Made by a program: the position numbers and the translations under genes. Shown in pieces: positions 1 through 9,191 of a stretch of DNA of 64,000 bases; position 1 is the first letter of the stretch; each line of letters opens with the position of its first letter. The notes below the pieces were generated by a model that saw nothing but the letters and a program-made list of their open reading frames with translations, was not told where the DNA came from and made no database searches. Origin of the DNA: Pseudomonas japonica (GTDB taxonomy: Bacteria > Pseudomonadota > Gammaproteobacteria > Pseudomonadales > Pseudomonadaceae); assembly GCF_900188455.1 (NCBI RefSeq), contig NZ_FZOL01000004.1, positions 124,001-188,000 on the forward strand, read 5' to 3'.

Positions 1-482
1 GCGCCGCTGACCGAACGGGCGAGGCGGAAGAAGTCCTGGCTGACCTGGCGAATCCGCAGCGGGCTGGCCACTACCCGGATCACCTTGCGTTTGAGCGCCT
101 GGCTCAGGTCCGCCTCCCAGCTGCGCACCCAGGGTTCGGCACTGGCCACGGTGACGCTGCCGGCGCTCTGCGCCACGGCGAGGATGCCGTGACGCCGGGC
201 GAAGGCGGCGGAGATCAGGCCGCTGGTGCCAGCGAAGTCGATCTGCAGCGGGTCGAGACGAAGAAACGGTTGCTCCGCCTGTTCCGCCAGCCACTGACAC
301 AGGCGATCCAGATCGAATACCTGGCCAGGCTGGTGCAGGTCTTCCAGGTGCTGGCTGGCGATGGTTTCCAGGGGGTGGATGCCCTCGGCGTCAGGCGTGC
401 AGCGCTGGCGCGCGTCAGGGGCTATACGGTGCTGGGCGACCAGTGTGTCCAGCAGCTGGAGCAGATCCAGGTGGCGATCCAT
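1..482 (-). CDS. GspE/PulE-family ATPase, N-terminal part (cut by window edge)
   Basis: The reading frame is open from an ATG at 482 to the left edge, giving the first 160 residues of a longer protein. An AAGGA ribosome site lies 8 nt upstream of the ATG. The visible part reads MDRHLDLLQLLDTLV at the start and later has segments such as GLISAAFARRHGILAV and VTVASAEPW. These resemble the N-terminal MshEN/T2SSE_N domain of type II secretion or type IV pilus assembly ATPases. The Walker motifs would lie outside the window, so the ATPase assignment is inferred from the N-terminal domain only. Confidence 0.6.
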   Translation of the reverse strand, partial: MDRHLDLLQLLDTLVAQHRIAPDARQRCTPDAEGIHPLETIASQHLEDLHQPGQVFDLDRLCQWLAEQAEQPFLRLDPLQIDFAGTSGLISAAFARRHGILAVAQSAGSVTVASAEPWVRSWEADLSQALKRKVIRVVASPLRIRQVSQDFFRLARSVSG

Positions 483-545
483 GTGCGACGTCCTTGTGCA
501 ATGGCAAGGCTGCCAAGGCTAGTCGCGGTGGCGCGGGCGGGCGCT

Positions 546-902
546 TCAGAAGGATTGCAGGGTTTTTCCCGGTGCGTCGTTCGACAGCAGCGCGGTACGC
601 AGCACCACCTCGCAGACGCAGATCAGGTTGCGCATCTTCTGTGCGATCAACTGCGCGCGGTGCCAGCTCAGGCCGTCGATGGCGATTTCCACTTGCAGCA
701 GGTCGGCTTGCTGGCGCATCTGCACGCCATGGGGGAGCAGGCACTGCAGGGCGAACAGATTGAGGATGCGGCAGAGGCTGTCGGATTCCGGCTCGACCTG
801 CAGTTGATAGTGGTAGCGCACATTGTTGTTTTCGCTGCCGATGCTGTCGGCAGCATGCCGTTGCGCGGCGGCGAAGTGGTCAGTGCGTTCGAGTGCGGTC
901 AT
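546..902 (-). CDS. Small conserved protein of unknown function
   Basis: This 118-residue protein starts at the ATG at 902, which has a GGAG ribosome site 7 nt upstream. The frame could extend 12 codons further, but without a good ribosome site. The sequence is soluble-looking, with no signal peptide or membrane segment. Its middle part alternates hydrophobic and polar residues (VRYHYQLQVEPESDSLCRIL, later LLQVEIAIDGLS), suggesting a small alpha/beta, possibly ACT-like, fold. It is divergent from the adjacent Lrp/AsnC regulator, about 126 bp away, so it may be that regulator's target. I do not recognise a specific family. Confidence 0.7.
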   Translation of the reverse strand: MTALERTDHFAAAQRHAADSIGSENNNVRYHYQLQVEPESDSLCRILNLFALQCLLPHGVQMRQQADLLQVEIAIDGLSWHRAQLIAQKMRNLICVCEVVLRTALLSNDAPGKTLQSF

Positions 903-1028
903 GGGAAATCTCCGAAAGCGATGCAGGAATCTTTGCACGGCGAAGCGGAGATTGTTTTCCTATCATGGGCCTCTGTGGCATTTTTTCGAATCATTCAATT
1001 CGCCGGATGGCGATAAGGAGAAATAATC

Positions 1029-1493
1029 ATGCAAAGCGAGCTGGATGCCTATGACCGCCGCATTCTGGCCCTGTTGCAGGACGATGCCTCGCTGTCCAGC
1101 GCGCAGATCGCCGAGAGGGTGGGGTTGTCGCAATCGCCGTGCTGGCGGCGCATCCAGCGGCTGAAGGAGGAAGGGGTGATCCGCGCCCAGGTGACGCTGC
1201 TCGACCGCAAGAAGATCGGTCTCAACACGCAGATCTTCGCCGAGGTCAAACTCAACGCCCACGGGCGTTCCAACTTCGCCGAGTTCACCGAGGCGATCCG
1301 CGGCTTTCCGGAAGTGCTGGAGTGTTATGTGCTGATGGGGGCAGTGGATTTTCTGCTGCGCATCGTCACCCCGGATATCGAGGCTTACGAGCGCTTCTTC
1401 TTCGAGAAACTGTCGCTGGTGCCGGGGATCCAGGAGGTCAACTCGACCGTGGCGCTGTCGGAGATCAAGTCCACGACCAGCTTGCCGGTCTAG
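1029..1493 (+). CDS. Lrp/AsnC-family transcriptional regulator
   Basis: This 154-residue protein has the standard Lrp/AsnC length and layout. A winged helix-turn-helix lies at about residues 7-60 (SSAQIAERVGLSQSPCWRRI is the recognition part), followed by an alpha/beta RAM (ligand-sensing, oligomerising) domain at about 66-148. The start has an AAGGAG ribosome site. Members bind DNA as dimers or octamers and respond to amino acids. The gene is divergent from the small unknown gene at 546-902, and both could share the control region 903-1028. The effector and targets cannot be read from the sequence. Confidence 0.9.
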   Translation: MQSELDAYDRRILALLQDDASLSSAQIAERVGLSQSPCWRRIQRLKEEGVIRAQVTLLDRKKIGLNTQIFAEVKLNAHGRSNFAEFTEAIRGFPEVLECYVLMGAVDFLLRIVTPDIEAYERFFFEKLSLVPGIQEVNSTVALSEIKSTTSLPV

Positions 1494-1515
1494 CGTTAAG
1501 TGCCTGCAAAGAACG

Positions 1516-1645
1516 TGTAGGAGCGTGGCTTGTCGGGGCGCCGAACCGCCGCGAAAGGACCGCGCAGCGGTCCAAAAATGGTGTTGCCAGAGCGAGTTTA
1601 GGACCGCTGCGCGGTCCTTTCGCAGGCAAGCCAGCTCCTACAGGG
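1516..1645. repeat. REP-type inverted pair
   Basis: Two head-to-head copies of a short motif (TGTAGGAGCGTGGCTTGTC and, inverted at the right end, GCCAGCTCCTACA) flank inner repeats GGACCGCGCAGCGGTCC and GGACCGCTGCGCGGTCC. The element sits between the convergent Lrp regulator and the CYTH-CHAD gene. Relatives occur near 16.2, 38.5, 45.9, 50.0, 55.3 and 58.1 kb. Confidence 0.85.
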
Positions 1646-1674
1646 GCCGCGTGAGGCCATAGCCCCCAATCGGC

Positions 1675-3042
1675 TTATTTGCGCGCCAGCTGTTTCCAGG
1701 CGCGGCATTGGGCAACGGAGAAGGCCTGCTGCACGCGTGCATCGAGGACTTCGTCGCTGATCGGCTGGTTGGCCAGGTGCTGCAGCTTGACCAGCTCGCC
1801 GTACAGACGATCCAGCTCCGGCACTTCCAGCACGTTGCGCGCATAGTGAAGCCAGACCAGCAGGCGCTCGATGCGCGGCAACTGCTCGGCGAGGTCTTCC
1901 GGCTGCTGCTGGTACAGCGGCAGTTGCAAGGCCTTGGCTTCGTCGCCCAGCTCCACGCTCAGCCAGTTGGCCAGTTGCGCCGCGCCCTGGCGCTCGCCGC
2001 GCTTGTTGCGCTCGGCGGTCCAGCCGCGGGCCAGCAGCCAGCGCGAGGTGTCCAGGGAGAACTGGCCCCAGCGGGTGTCCAGCAGTTCGTCGGCGAACTG
2101 CTCCGGGGCGGCGCGACGCACGTCTTCATCGTCGTTGCCGGCCAGGACCAGGGTGCGCCAGTCTTCCAGCAGGGCGTCGAGCACGTTGCGCAGCTCGCGG
2201 GTGGTGGCACGCGGCGCGGCCTGGCCGAGGCTGCTGGCCAGGGCACGCAGTTCGCCGAGGTTCTGCACCCAGTCCTGCAGCAGGCGCCAGTGACCGGTGT
2301 GGTGGAACTGTTCGGCGAGGCGCTGGCTGCTGGCGAGCAGGTGCCAGGCGATGGCGGCGAAAGCGTCGTCCAGGGACATTTCCGCGTCCAGCTCGGGCGC
2401 CGGCAGGTTGACGTGATAGCTGGTCGGGTCGAGCAGGCGGTAGCCGCGCTCGGCCTTGCTGATGTCGCAAGGGAACAGCGGCAGGCTCGCGGCCAGTTCG
2501 GCGGCCAGCTCCAGCAGGGCTTCCGGTTCGCCTTCGCGCAGTTCCAGTTCCAGTTCGCAGATTTCTTCCTTCTGCTTGCCGGCGCTGACGGTACCGAGGT
2601 CCAGGGCCGCTTCGATGACCACCTTGGACTTGCCGCGGCCCCAGGCGATATCGGCGAATTCACGGACGAAATCGGTGGTGAACAGCGGCTTGATGGTCTT
2701 CTTGTCCAGCTCGGCCAGGGCGGCTGGCCAGCAGGTGTCGTCGAGCTTCTTCAGGTCGAGCTTGGCCTTGGCCAGTTCCCACTGGAATTCGTTGCGCTCG
2801 GACAGGCCGGCGACGCTTTTGCCACGGCTTTTCAGGGTCTGGATCACCACATCGCCGTCACGGCGCAGGCGCAGGGCGACCTTGGCCGCGGACAGATCGC
2901 GCTCCGGAGTGTCGAAGTACTGGTTGAGCAGCTCGCGCTGCTGCCAGCCGGACTTGTTGCGCTTTTTCAGCAACGGGTGTTCGCGCAGGGCGGCGAGGGT
3001 CTCGCGGCTGATCCGCAGTTTGATTTCGGTTTCTTTATTCAT
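1675..3042 (-). CDS. CYTH and CHAD domain protein (inorganic triphosphatase, YgiF-like)
   Basis: This 455-residue protein begins with the CYTH signature ExExK (E4, E6, K8), which in this superfamily coordinates metal and triphosphate inside a beta tunnel. The CYTH domain covers about residues 1-205, with basic and acidic strands such as ALRLRRDGD and ELELELREGE. The C-terminal helical half, about 220-450, matches the CHAD domain, a polyphosphate-binding bundle often fused to CYTH. The likely reaction is hydrolysis of inorganic triphosphate, as in E. coli YgiF. It is divergent from argE, 126 bp away. Confidence 0.85.
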   Translation of the reverse strand: MNKETEIKLRISRETLAALREHPLLKKRNKSGWQQRELLNQYFDTPERDLSAAKVALRLRRDGDVVIQTLKSRGKSVAGLSERNEFQWELAKAKLDLKKLDDTCWPAALAELDKKTIKPLFTTDFVREFADIAWGRGKSKVVIEAALDLGTVSAGKQKEEICELELELREGEPEALLELAAELAASLPLFPCDISKAERGYRLLDPTSYHVNLPAPELDAEMSLDDAFAAIAWHLLASSQRLAEQFHHTGHWRLLQDWVQNLGELRALASSLGQAAPRATTRELRNVLDALLEDWRTLVLAGNDDEDVRRAAPEQFADELLDTRWGQFSLDTSRWLLARGWTAERNKRGERQGAAQLANWLSVELGDEAKALQLPLYQQQPEDLAEQLPRIERLLVWLHYARNVLEVPELDRLYGELVKLQHLANQPISDEVLDARVQQAFSVAQCRAWKQLARK

Positions 3043-3168
3043 TGCCGGGTAACCAGGCTGGAAGGGCGGGGTACGTCTTGGTCGTGCAGTGTACAGGAGT
3101 CGCTCGCCGACGGTTTATTCATGCAGCCCGATGGCCCTATGATGGGATTCGTTTCCAGGAGAACGCGC

Positions 3169-4317
3169 ATGTCGCTGCCATCGCTCAAGGACCAGTTCGC
3201 CGCGCTGATCGCGGCGCCTTCGGTCAGTTGTACCCAACCGGATCTGGACCAGTCCAATCGCGCGGTGATCGATCTGCTCGCCAACTGGCTCGGCGACCTG
3301 GGGTTCTCCTGCGAAATCCAGGAAGTGACGCCGGGCAAGTTCAACCTGCTCGCCAGTTTCGGCAGCGGTCCCGGCGGCCTGGTGCTGGCCGGGCACAGCG
3401 ATACCGTGCCATACGATCCGCAGCTGTGGAAAAGCGATCCGCTCACGCTCAGCGAAGAGGGTGACCGCTGGATCGGCCTGGGTGTGTGCGACATGAAGGG
3501 CTTCTTCCCGTTGATCATCGAGGCGGTCCTGCCGCTGCTCGACCAGCCGTTCAGGCAGCCGTTGCTGATTCTGGCGACCTGCGACGAGGAGAGTTCCATG
3601 TCCGGCGCCCGCGCCCTGGCCGAGGCCGGGCGGCCGCTGGGACGGGCGGCGGTGATCGGCGAGCCGACCGGGTTGAAGCCGATCCGCCTGCACAAGGGGG
3701 TGATGATGGAGCGCATCGACATCCTCGGGCGCAGCGGCCATTCGTCGGATCCGTCCCTCGGCCACAGCGCCCTTGAAGCCATGCACCAGGTCATGGGCGA
3801 GCTGATGGCCCTGCGTCGGCAATGGCAGCGCGAGTACAACAACGCGCAGTTCACCGTGCCACAGCCAACGATGAACTTCGGCTGCATCCACGGCGGCGAC
3901 AACCCCAACCGGATCTGCGGCCAGTGCGCCCTGGAGTTCGACCTGCGGCCGTTGCCGGGCATGGACCCGCAGGTGCTGCGCGCGGCGATCCGCGGCAAGC
4001 TGGCGCCGCTGGCCGAGCAGCATCAGGTGAAGATCGATTACGCACCGCTGTTCCCCGAGGTCCCGCCATTCGAGCAGCGCGCGGATGCGGAACTGGTGCA
4101 ACTGGCCGAACGTCTTACCGGTCATGCGGCCGCGGCAGTAGCCTTCGGCACCGAAGCGCCTTATCTTCAGCGCCTGGGCTGCGAGACCATCGTGCTCGGC
4201 CCCGGTGACATCGCCTGCGCCCACCAGCCCGGCGAGTACCTTGAACTGTCACGCCTGGCGCCTACAGTGCGTCTGTTGCGTGAACTGATCCAGCATTACT
4301 GCCTCAGCCCGGTCTGA
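3169..4317 (+). CDS. argE: Acetylornithine deacetylase
   Basis: This M20-family zinc peptidase of 382 residues hydrolyses N-acetyl-L-ornithine to ornithine and acetate in arginine biosynthesis. Metal-site motifs are visible: LAGHSDTVP, the bridging Asp in CDMKGFF, and the catalytic and metal acids in CDEESSM. The frame is open far upstream, through the antisense of the neighbouring gene, but homology begins at MSLPSLKDQ. That ATG (3169) has an AGGAGA ribosome site, so the upstream extension is rejected. It is followed 115 bp later by argA on the same strand. Confidence 0.95.
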   Translation: MSLPSLKDQFAALIAAPSVSCTQPDLDQSNRAVIDLLANWLGDLGFSCEIQEVTPGKFNLLASFGSGPGGLVLAGHSDTVPYDPQLWKSDPLTLSEEGDRWIGLGVCDMKGFFPLIIEAVLPLLDQPFRQPLLILATCDEESSMSGARALAEAGRPLGRAAVIGEPTGLKPIRLHKGVMMERIDILGRSGHSSDPSLGHSALEAMHQVMGELMALRRQWQREYNNAQFTVPQPTMNFGCIHGGDNPNRICGQCALEFDLRPLPGMDPQVLRAAIRGKLAPLAEQHQVKIDYAPLFPEVPPFEQRADAELVQLAERLTGHAAAAVAFGTEAPYLQRLGCETIVLGPGDIACAHQPGEYLELSRLAPTVRLLRELIQHYCLSPV

Positions 4318-4432
4318 GAACAGTCCTTTTCTCATAGAGGAGAACGCGTGTGACGCCTTGCCTGTTGCGACGATAACCCTTCGAGCGCTGTGTGCCGTTC
4401 CGTTCTTGTTTTAATCCTTACAGGCTCAGGTC

Positions 4433-5731
4433 ATGCCCGAATACGTCAACTGGCTGCGTCACGCTTCTCCCTACATCAATGCCCACCGGGACTGCACCTT
4501 CGTGGTCATGCTCCCGGGAGACGGGGTCGAACACCCCAACTTCGGCAATATCGTCCACGATCTGGTGCTGCTGCACAGCCTCGGAGTACGCCTCGTTCTG
4601 GTGCACGGTTCCCGTCCGCAAATCGAAAGCCGCCTCGCCGCGCGTGGTCTGAGTGCCCATTACCACCATGGTCTGCGCATCACCGACGCGGCGACGCTGG
4701 AGTGCGTGATCGATGCCGTGGGGCAACTGCGTATCGCCATCGAGGCACGCCTGTCGATGGACATGGCCAATTCGCCGATGCAGGGCGCGCGCCTGCGGGT
4801 GGCCTCGGGCAACCTGGTGACCGCGCGGCCGATCGGCGTTGTCGAGGGGGTCGATTATCACCACACCGGCGAGGTGCGCCGGGTCGATCGCAAGGGTATC
4901 AATCGCCTGCTGGACGAGCGCTCCATCGTGTTGCTGTCGCCGCTGGGCTACTCGCCCACCGGCGAGATCTTCAACCTGGCCTGCGAAGACGTCGCCACCC
5001 GCGCCGCCATCGAGCTGGCGGCGGACAAGCTGCTGCTGTTCGGCGCCGAACCGGGTCTGCTGGATGCCAGTGGCCGGTTGGTGCGGGAGATTCGCCCGCA
5101 GCAGGTGGCGCCGCATCTGGAGCGTTTGGGTAGCGACTATCAGGGTGAATTGCTGGATGCCGCGGCAGAAGCGATCCGTGGCGGCGTGGCGCGCAGCCAT
5201 ATCGTCAGCTACGTGGAGAATGGCGCGCTGCTCAACGAACTGTTCACCCGCGGCGGCGGCGGTACGCTGGTGGCGCAGGAACAGTTCGAGCTGGTGCGCG
5301 AGGCGGCGATCGAGGACGTCGGTGGCCTGCTGGAACTGATCAGCCCGCTGGAAGAGCAGGGCATCCTGGTGCGGCGCTCCCGCGAGGTGCTGGAGCGCGA
5401 GATCGAGCAGTTCAGCGTGGTGGAGCGGGAGAGCACGATCATCGCCTGCGCGGCGCTGTATCCGATTGCCGATTCCGATGCGGGGGAGCTGGCCTGTCTG
5501 GCGGTGAATCCGGAATATCGCCACGGTGGACGCGGGGATGACCTGCTGGAGCGGATCGAGACGCGGGCGCGGGAGATGGGCTTGAAGACGCTGTTCGTGC
5601 TGACGACCCGGACGGCGCACTGGTTCCGCGAGCGCGGCTTCGTGCCGAGCGGGGTGGAGCGGCTGCCGGCGGCGCGGGCTTCGTTGTACAACTATCAGCG
5701 CAATTCGAAGATCTTCGAAAAAGCTTTGTAG
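4433..5731 (+). CDS. argA: Amino-acid N-acetyltransferase (N-acetylglutamate synthase)
   Basis: At 432 residues this is the classical bifunctional-looking ArgA. An amino-acid-kinase-like domain (about 10-280) serves as the arginine-sensing part, and a GNAT acetyltransferase domain (about 290-430) carries the acetyl-CoA loop in NPEYRHGGRGDDLL. It catalyses the first step of arginine synthesis, acetyl-CoA plus glutamate to N-acetylglutamate, and is normally feedback-inhibited by arginine. It follows argE on the same strand and ends just before a strong bidirectional terminator. Confidence 0.95.
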   Translation: MPEYVNWLRHASPYINAHRDCTFVVMLPGDGVEHPNFGNIVHDLVLLHSLGVRLVLVHGSRPQIESRLAARGLSAHYHHGLRITDAATLECVIDAVGQLRIAIEARLSMDMANSPMQGARLRVASGNLVTARPIGVVEGVDYHHTGEVRRVDRKGINRLLDERSIVLLSPLGYSPTGEIFNLACEDVATRAAIELAADKLLLFGAEPGLLDASGRLVREIRPQQVAPHLERLGSDYQGELLDAAAEAIRGGVARSHIVSYVENGALLNELFTRGGGGTLVAQEQFELVREAAIEDVGGLLELISPLEEQGILVRRSREVLEREIEQFSVVERESTIIACAALYPIADSDAGELACLAVNPEYRHGGRGDDLLERIETRAREMGLKTLFVLTTRTAHWFRERGFVPSGVERLPAARASLYNYQRNSKIFEKAL

Positions 5732-5771
5732 TCCTCGAGGGCCCTATCGCTTGCCAGCGATGGGGCCATGA

Positions 5772-5799
5772 AAAACGCCGCCTGATCAGGCGGCGTTTT
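5772..5799. terminator. Bidirectional terminator between argA and spuI
   Basis: A perfect palindrome with an AAAACGCCGCCTGA arm and its complement lies between the convergent argA and spuI genes. It is flanked by A-run and T-run, so it can end transcription in both directions. Confidence 0.9.
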
Positions 5800-5802
5800 C
5801 AG

Positions 5803-7179
5803 TTACACGGTATGCAGGTACCAGTTGTACTCGAGGTCGGAGATGGAGTGCTCGAACTCCTCCAGCTCGCTCTCCTTGCACGCGACGAAGATGTCGATGT
5901 ACTTCGGATCGATGTACTTGTTGAGGATCTCGCTGTCGTCCAGCTCGCGCAGGGCATCGCGCAGGTTGTTCGGCAGGCTCTGCTCGACCTGTTCGTAGGC
6001 GTTGCCTTCGACGGGAGTGCTTGGCTCGACCTTGTTGGTCAGGCCGTGATGCACACCCGCCAGCACGGCGGCCATCAGCAGGTACGGGTTGGCGTCGGCG
6101 CCGGCCACGCGGTGCTCGATGCGCACGGCATCGGCGGAGCCAGTCGGTACGCGCAGGGCCACTGTGCGGTTGTCCAGACCCCAGCTCGGCGCGTTCGGCA
6201 CATAGAACTGCGCCCCGAAACGGCGGTACGAGTTGACGTTCGGGCAGAGGAACGCCATCGAGGCGGGCAGGGTCTCGAGCACACCGCCGATCGCGTGACG
6301 CAGCGCGGCGTTCTGCTCGGGATCCTCACTGGTGAAGATGTTCTTGCCATCCTTGTCCAGCACCGAGATATGGACGTGCAGACCATTGCCCGCCTGGCCC
6401 GGATACGGCTTGGCCATGAAGGTGGTGTCCATCTCATGGTCGTAGGCGATGTTCTTGATCAGGCGCTTGAGCAGGACCGCGTAGTCGCAGGCTTTCAGCG
6501 GATCGGCGACATGGTGCAGGTTGACTTCGAACTGCGCCGGGGCGCTTTCCTTGACGATGGCGTCGGCGGGAATGCCTTGTTCCTTCGCACCTTCGAGGAT
6601 GTCCTGGAGGCAGTCGACGTACTCGTCGAGGTCGTCGATCAGGTAGACCTGGGTCGATTGCGGACGTTTGCCGGAGATCGGCGAGCGTGGCGGCTGCGGG
6701 CGGCCGTTCACGTTTTCCTGGTCGATCAGGTAGAACTCCAGTTCGAACGCGGCGCAGATGGTCAGGCCCAGGTCGTCGAACTTGCTCACCACCTGGCGCA
6801 GCACTTCACGCGGGTCGGCGAAGAACGGCTCGCCTTCGAGTTCGTGCATGGTCATCAGCAGTTGCGCGGTGGGGCGCTTTTGCCAGGGTTCGTTGGACAG
6901 GGTGCCGGGGATTGGGTAGCAGATCCGGTCGGCATCGCCGATGTCCAGGCCAAGACCGGTGCTTTCGACGGTGGAACCGTTGATATCCAGGGCGAAGAGG
7001 GAGGCGGGCAGGTTGATGCCTTTCTCGTAAACCTTGTGGAGGCTGGTGCGCTCGATGCGCTTGCCACGCACCACACCATTCATATCTGCAATCAGAAGGT
7101 CAACGTAGAGAACCTCAGGATGTTCCTTAAGGAACGCGTTCGCTTCGTTAAGCTGAACGGCACGCGGGGGTACCGACAT
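5803..7179 (-). CDS. spuI: Glutamine synthetase-like gamma-glutamylpolyamine synthetase
   Basis: This 458-residue member of the glutamine synthetase fold has the N-terminal beta-grasp at about 20-110 and the catalytic domain at about 120-455. Seen motifs include ELEFYLIDQ (metal Glu), LHVHIS (metal His) and NRTVALRVP. It lacks the adenylylation-site pattern of GlnA and matches the PuuA/SpuI type, which ligates glutamate to putrescine or related amines using ATP. The start has an AAGGTG ribosome site 7 nt upstream. It is divergent from spuB across a 602-bp region. Assignment as spuI rather than spuB rests on gene order remembered from P. aeruginosa. Confidence 0.85.
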   Translation of the reverse strand: MSVPPRAVQLNEANAFLKEHPEVLYVDLLIADMNGVVRGKRIERTSLHKVYEKGINLPASLFALDINGSTVESTGLGLDIGDADRICYPIPGTLSNEPWQKRPTAQLLMTMHELEGEPFFADPREVLRQVVSKFDDLGLTICAAFELEFYLIDQENVNGRPQPPRSPISGKRPQSTQVYLIDDLDEYVDCLQDILEGAKEQGIPADAIVKESAPAQFEVNLHHVADPLKACDYAVLLKRLIKNIAYDHEMDTTFMAKPYPGQAGNGLHVHISVLDKDGKNIFTSEDPEQNAALRHAIGGVLETLPASMAFLCPNVNSYRRFGAQFYVPNAPSWGLDNRTVALRVPTGSADAVRIEHRVAGADANPYLLMAAVLAGVHHGLTNKVEPSTPVEGNAYEQVEQSLPNNLRDALRELDDSEILNKYIDPKYIDIFVACKESELEEFEHSISDLEYNWYLHTV

Positions 7180-7488
7180 GATGCAACACCTTTGTTGTTA
7201 AAAATATCAATCAATTGGGGCTTGCAAGCCCAGTCAAACGGAAAGCCCGAGTGAAGTCAAGCAAGGCCCATGATGCCCTAAAAAGGCACCATAGCGGCAA
7301 TTTTGCTGCAATTGAGGGCGTCGACAAGGGCTGCTTTAGTCGTTGAAGAGCTGGAACATGAAAGCCGTATTTTATTTTTTACGGGGGTGTTGTGTAAAAA
7401 AATGAACAAGGCTAAGCTCGGTCGCAACCCATAACATCAATAATACCGGGGGTTACATGTTACGCCTGTCGATCAACGGCGATCGCGG

Positions 7489-7505
7489 CTGTCCAGTCTG
7501 GACAG
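7489..7505. promoter_or_regulatory. Palindrome, candidate operator
   Basis: CTGTCCAGTCTGGACAG is a perfect inverted repeat with 8-bp arms and a single central base, about 280 bp upstream of spuB. Its shape fits a dimeric repressor or activator site. The cognate protein is unknown. Confidence 0.4.
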
Positions 7506-7526
7506 GCCCGGACGTCACTTTCGCGA

Positions 7527-7540
7527 GCAGCGATCGCTGC
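7527..7540. promoter_or_regulatory. GCAGCGATCGCTGC palindrome, possible protein site
   Basis: A perfect 14-bp palindrome lies 21 bp after the 7489-7505 palindrome. It may be a second protein-binding site. It could equally be a chance GATCGC-type repeat, so confidence is low. Confidence 0.25.
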
Positions 7541-7781
7541 CTGCCCGTCGTGTTCAATCCGGCCAAAATAGTTGACGGCCAAGGCGATGTATTCCCGAAA
7601 GATTCACCCTCTCATACTGCCATTCATGACTATAGTCGGCTCCCCCGCATCCCGATGGATGCCGGAGCGGCATTCTCCCCGCGCGGCTTTTGCTTTGCCT
7701 TCGCGCGGCATCCAGAATGCTGGAGACGGCCCGTTGCGGGCGTCCTGACCACAGTCCAGGCATTTACCTCCCGAGGTATGT

Positions 7782-9143
7782 ATGAGTAGCAGCAATCTCG
7801 ACCAGCTCACCGATTGGCTGAAAGAGCACAAAATCACCGAAGTCGAATGCCTGATCAGCGACCTGACCGGCATCACCCGGGGCAAGATCTCGCCGACCAA
7901 CAAGTTCATCGCGGAAAAGGGCATGCGTCTGCCCGAGAGCGTCCTGCTGCAGACCGTGACCGGTGACTACGTCGATGACGACATCTATTACGAGCTGCTC
8001 GACCCGGCCGACATCGATATGGTCTGCCGTCCCGACGAGAACGCAGTGTTCCTCGTGCCATGGGCCGTCGAGCCGACCGCCCAGGTCATTCACGACACCT
8101 ACGACAAGAAGGGCAACCCGGTCGAGCTGTCGCCGCGCAACGTTCTCAAGAAAGTCCTGAAACTCTATGCCGACAAGGGCTGGCAGCCGATCGTGGCGCC
8201 GGAGATGGAGTTCTACCTGACCAAGCGCTGCGAAGACCCGGACTTCCCGCTGCAGCCGCCGGTCGGCCGCTCCGGTCGCCCGGAAACCGGTCGGCAGTCG
8301 TTCTCCATCGAAGCCGCCAACGAGTTCGACCCGCTGTTCGAGGACGTCTACGACTGGTGCGAGCTGCAGAATCTCGATCTCGACACGCTGATCCACGAAG
8401 ACGGCACCGCGCAGATGGAAATCAACTTCCGTCATGGCAACGCGCTGTCCCTGGCCGACCAGATCCTGGTGTTCAAGCGCACCATGCGCGAGGCCGCGCT
8501 CAAGCACAACGTCGCCGCCACCTTCATGGCCAAGCCGATGACCGGCGAGCCGGGCAGTGCCATGCACCTGCACCAGAGCATCATCGACGTGAAGACCGGG
8601 AAGAACATCTTCTCCAACGCAGACGGTAGCATGAGCGAGCTGTTCCTCTATCACATCGGCGGACTGCAGAAGTTCATCCCCGAAGTGCTGCCGCTGTTCG
8701 CCCCCAACGTCAACTCGTTCCGCCGCTTCCTGCCCGACACCTCGGCGCCGGTCAACGTGGAGTGGGGCGAGGAAAACCGTACCGTCGGCCTGCGCGTACC
8801 GGATGCCGGCCCGCAGAACCGTCGTGTGGAAAACCGCCTGCCCGGCGCTGACGCCAACCCGTACCTGGCGATCGCCGCCAGCCTGCTGTGCGGCTACATC
8901 GGCATGGTCGAGGGCGTGAATGCCAGCGCACCGGTCCAGGGTCGTGGCTACGAGCGGCGCAACCTGCGCCTGCCGCTGACCATCGAGGACGCCCTGGAAC
9001 GCATGGAGAACTGCCGTGCGCTGGAGGCCTATCTGGGCAAGAAATTCATTGCCGGCTACGTCGCGACCAAACGCGCCGAGCATGAAAACTTCAAGCGCGT
9101 GATCAGTTCCTGGGAACGCGAGTTCCTGCTGTTCGCGGTCTGA
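7782..9143 (+). CDS. spuB: Gamma-glutamylputrescine synthetase
   Basis: This 453-residue glutamine-synthetase-fold ligase carries MEFYLTKRC, the metal-binding MHLHQS and NRTVGLRVPDAG. It joins glutamate to putrescine as the first step of the glutamylated-putrescine route. It is paralogous to the divergent gene at 5803-7179. The ATG at 7782 has a GAGGT ribosome site. It is the first gene of a same-strand run spuB-spuC-spuDEFGH, and 48 bp separate it from spuC. Pathway function follows from family and context. Confidence 0.87.
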   Translation: MSSSNLDQLTDWLKEHKITEVECLISDLTGITRGKISPTNKFIAEKGMRLPESVLLQTVTGDYVDDDIYYELLDPADIDMVCRPDENAVFLVPWAVEPTAQVIHDTYDKKGNPVELSPRNVLKKVLKLYADKGWQPIVAPEMEFYLTKRCEDPDFPLQPPVGRSGRPETGRQSFSIEAANEFDPLFEDVYDWCELQNLDLDTLIHEDGTAQMEINFRHGNALSLADQILVFKRTMREAALKHNVAATFMAKPMTGEPGSAMHLHQSIIDVKTGKNIFSNADGSMSELFLYHIGGLQKFIPEVLPLFAPNVNSFRRFLPDTSAPVNVEWGEENRTVGLRVPDAGPQNRRVENRLPGADANPYLAIAASLLCGYIGMVEGVNASAPVQGRGYERRNLRLPLTIEDALERMENCRALEAYLGKKFIAGYVATKRAEHENFKRVISSWEREFLLFAV

Positions 9144-9191
9144 TAAACCCCGGGGCCGCAGGAGCGCGGCCGCCAGCAATCGGAGAAGCAC

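Larger units (their letters stand above)
7180..7781. promoter_or_regulatory. Long divergent control region between spuI and spuB
   Basis: This 602-bp non-coding stretch separates two divergent glutamine-synthetase-like genes, so it should hold promoters for both. It contains an AT-rich segment near 7365-7415 and two clean palindromes (7489-7505 and 7527-7540). It also has a GC-rich hairpin-prone block near 7650-7745. A 110-codon frame at 7457-7789 runs through it but overlaps the spuB start and looks non-coding. No spuA homologue is present here. Confidence 0.6.

Noticed and set aside
1708..3168. Upstream extension of the argE frame
   Set aside because: It is antisense to the CYTH-CHAD gene; homology and the ribosome site start at 3169.
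7457..7789. 110-codon frame between spuI and spuB
   Set aside because: It overlaps the spuB start, has odd composition and no ribosome site or recognisable motif; it reads through palindromes and hairpins.
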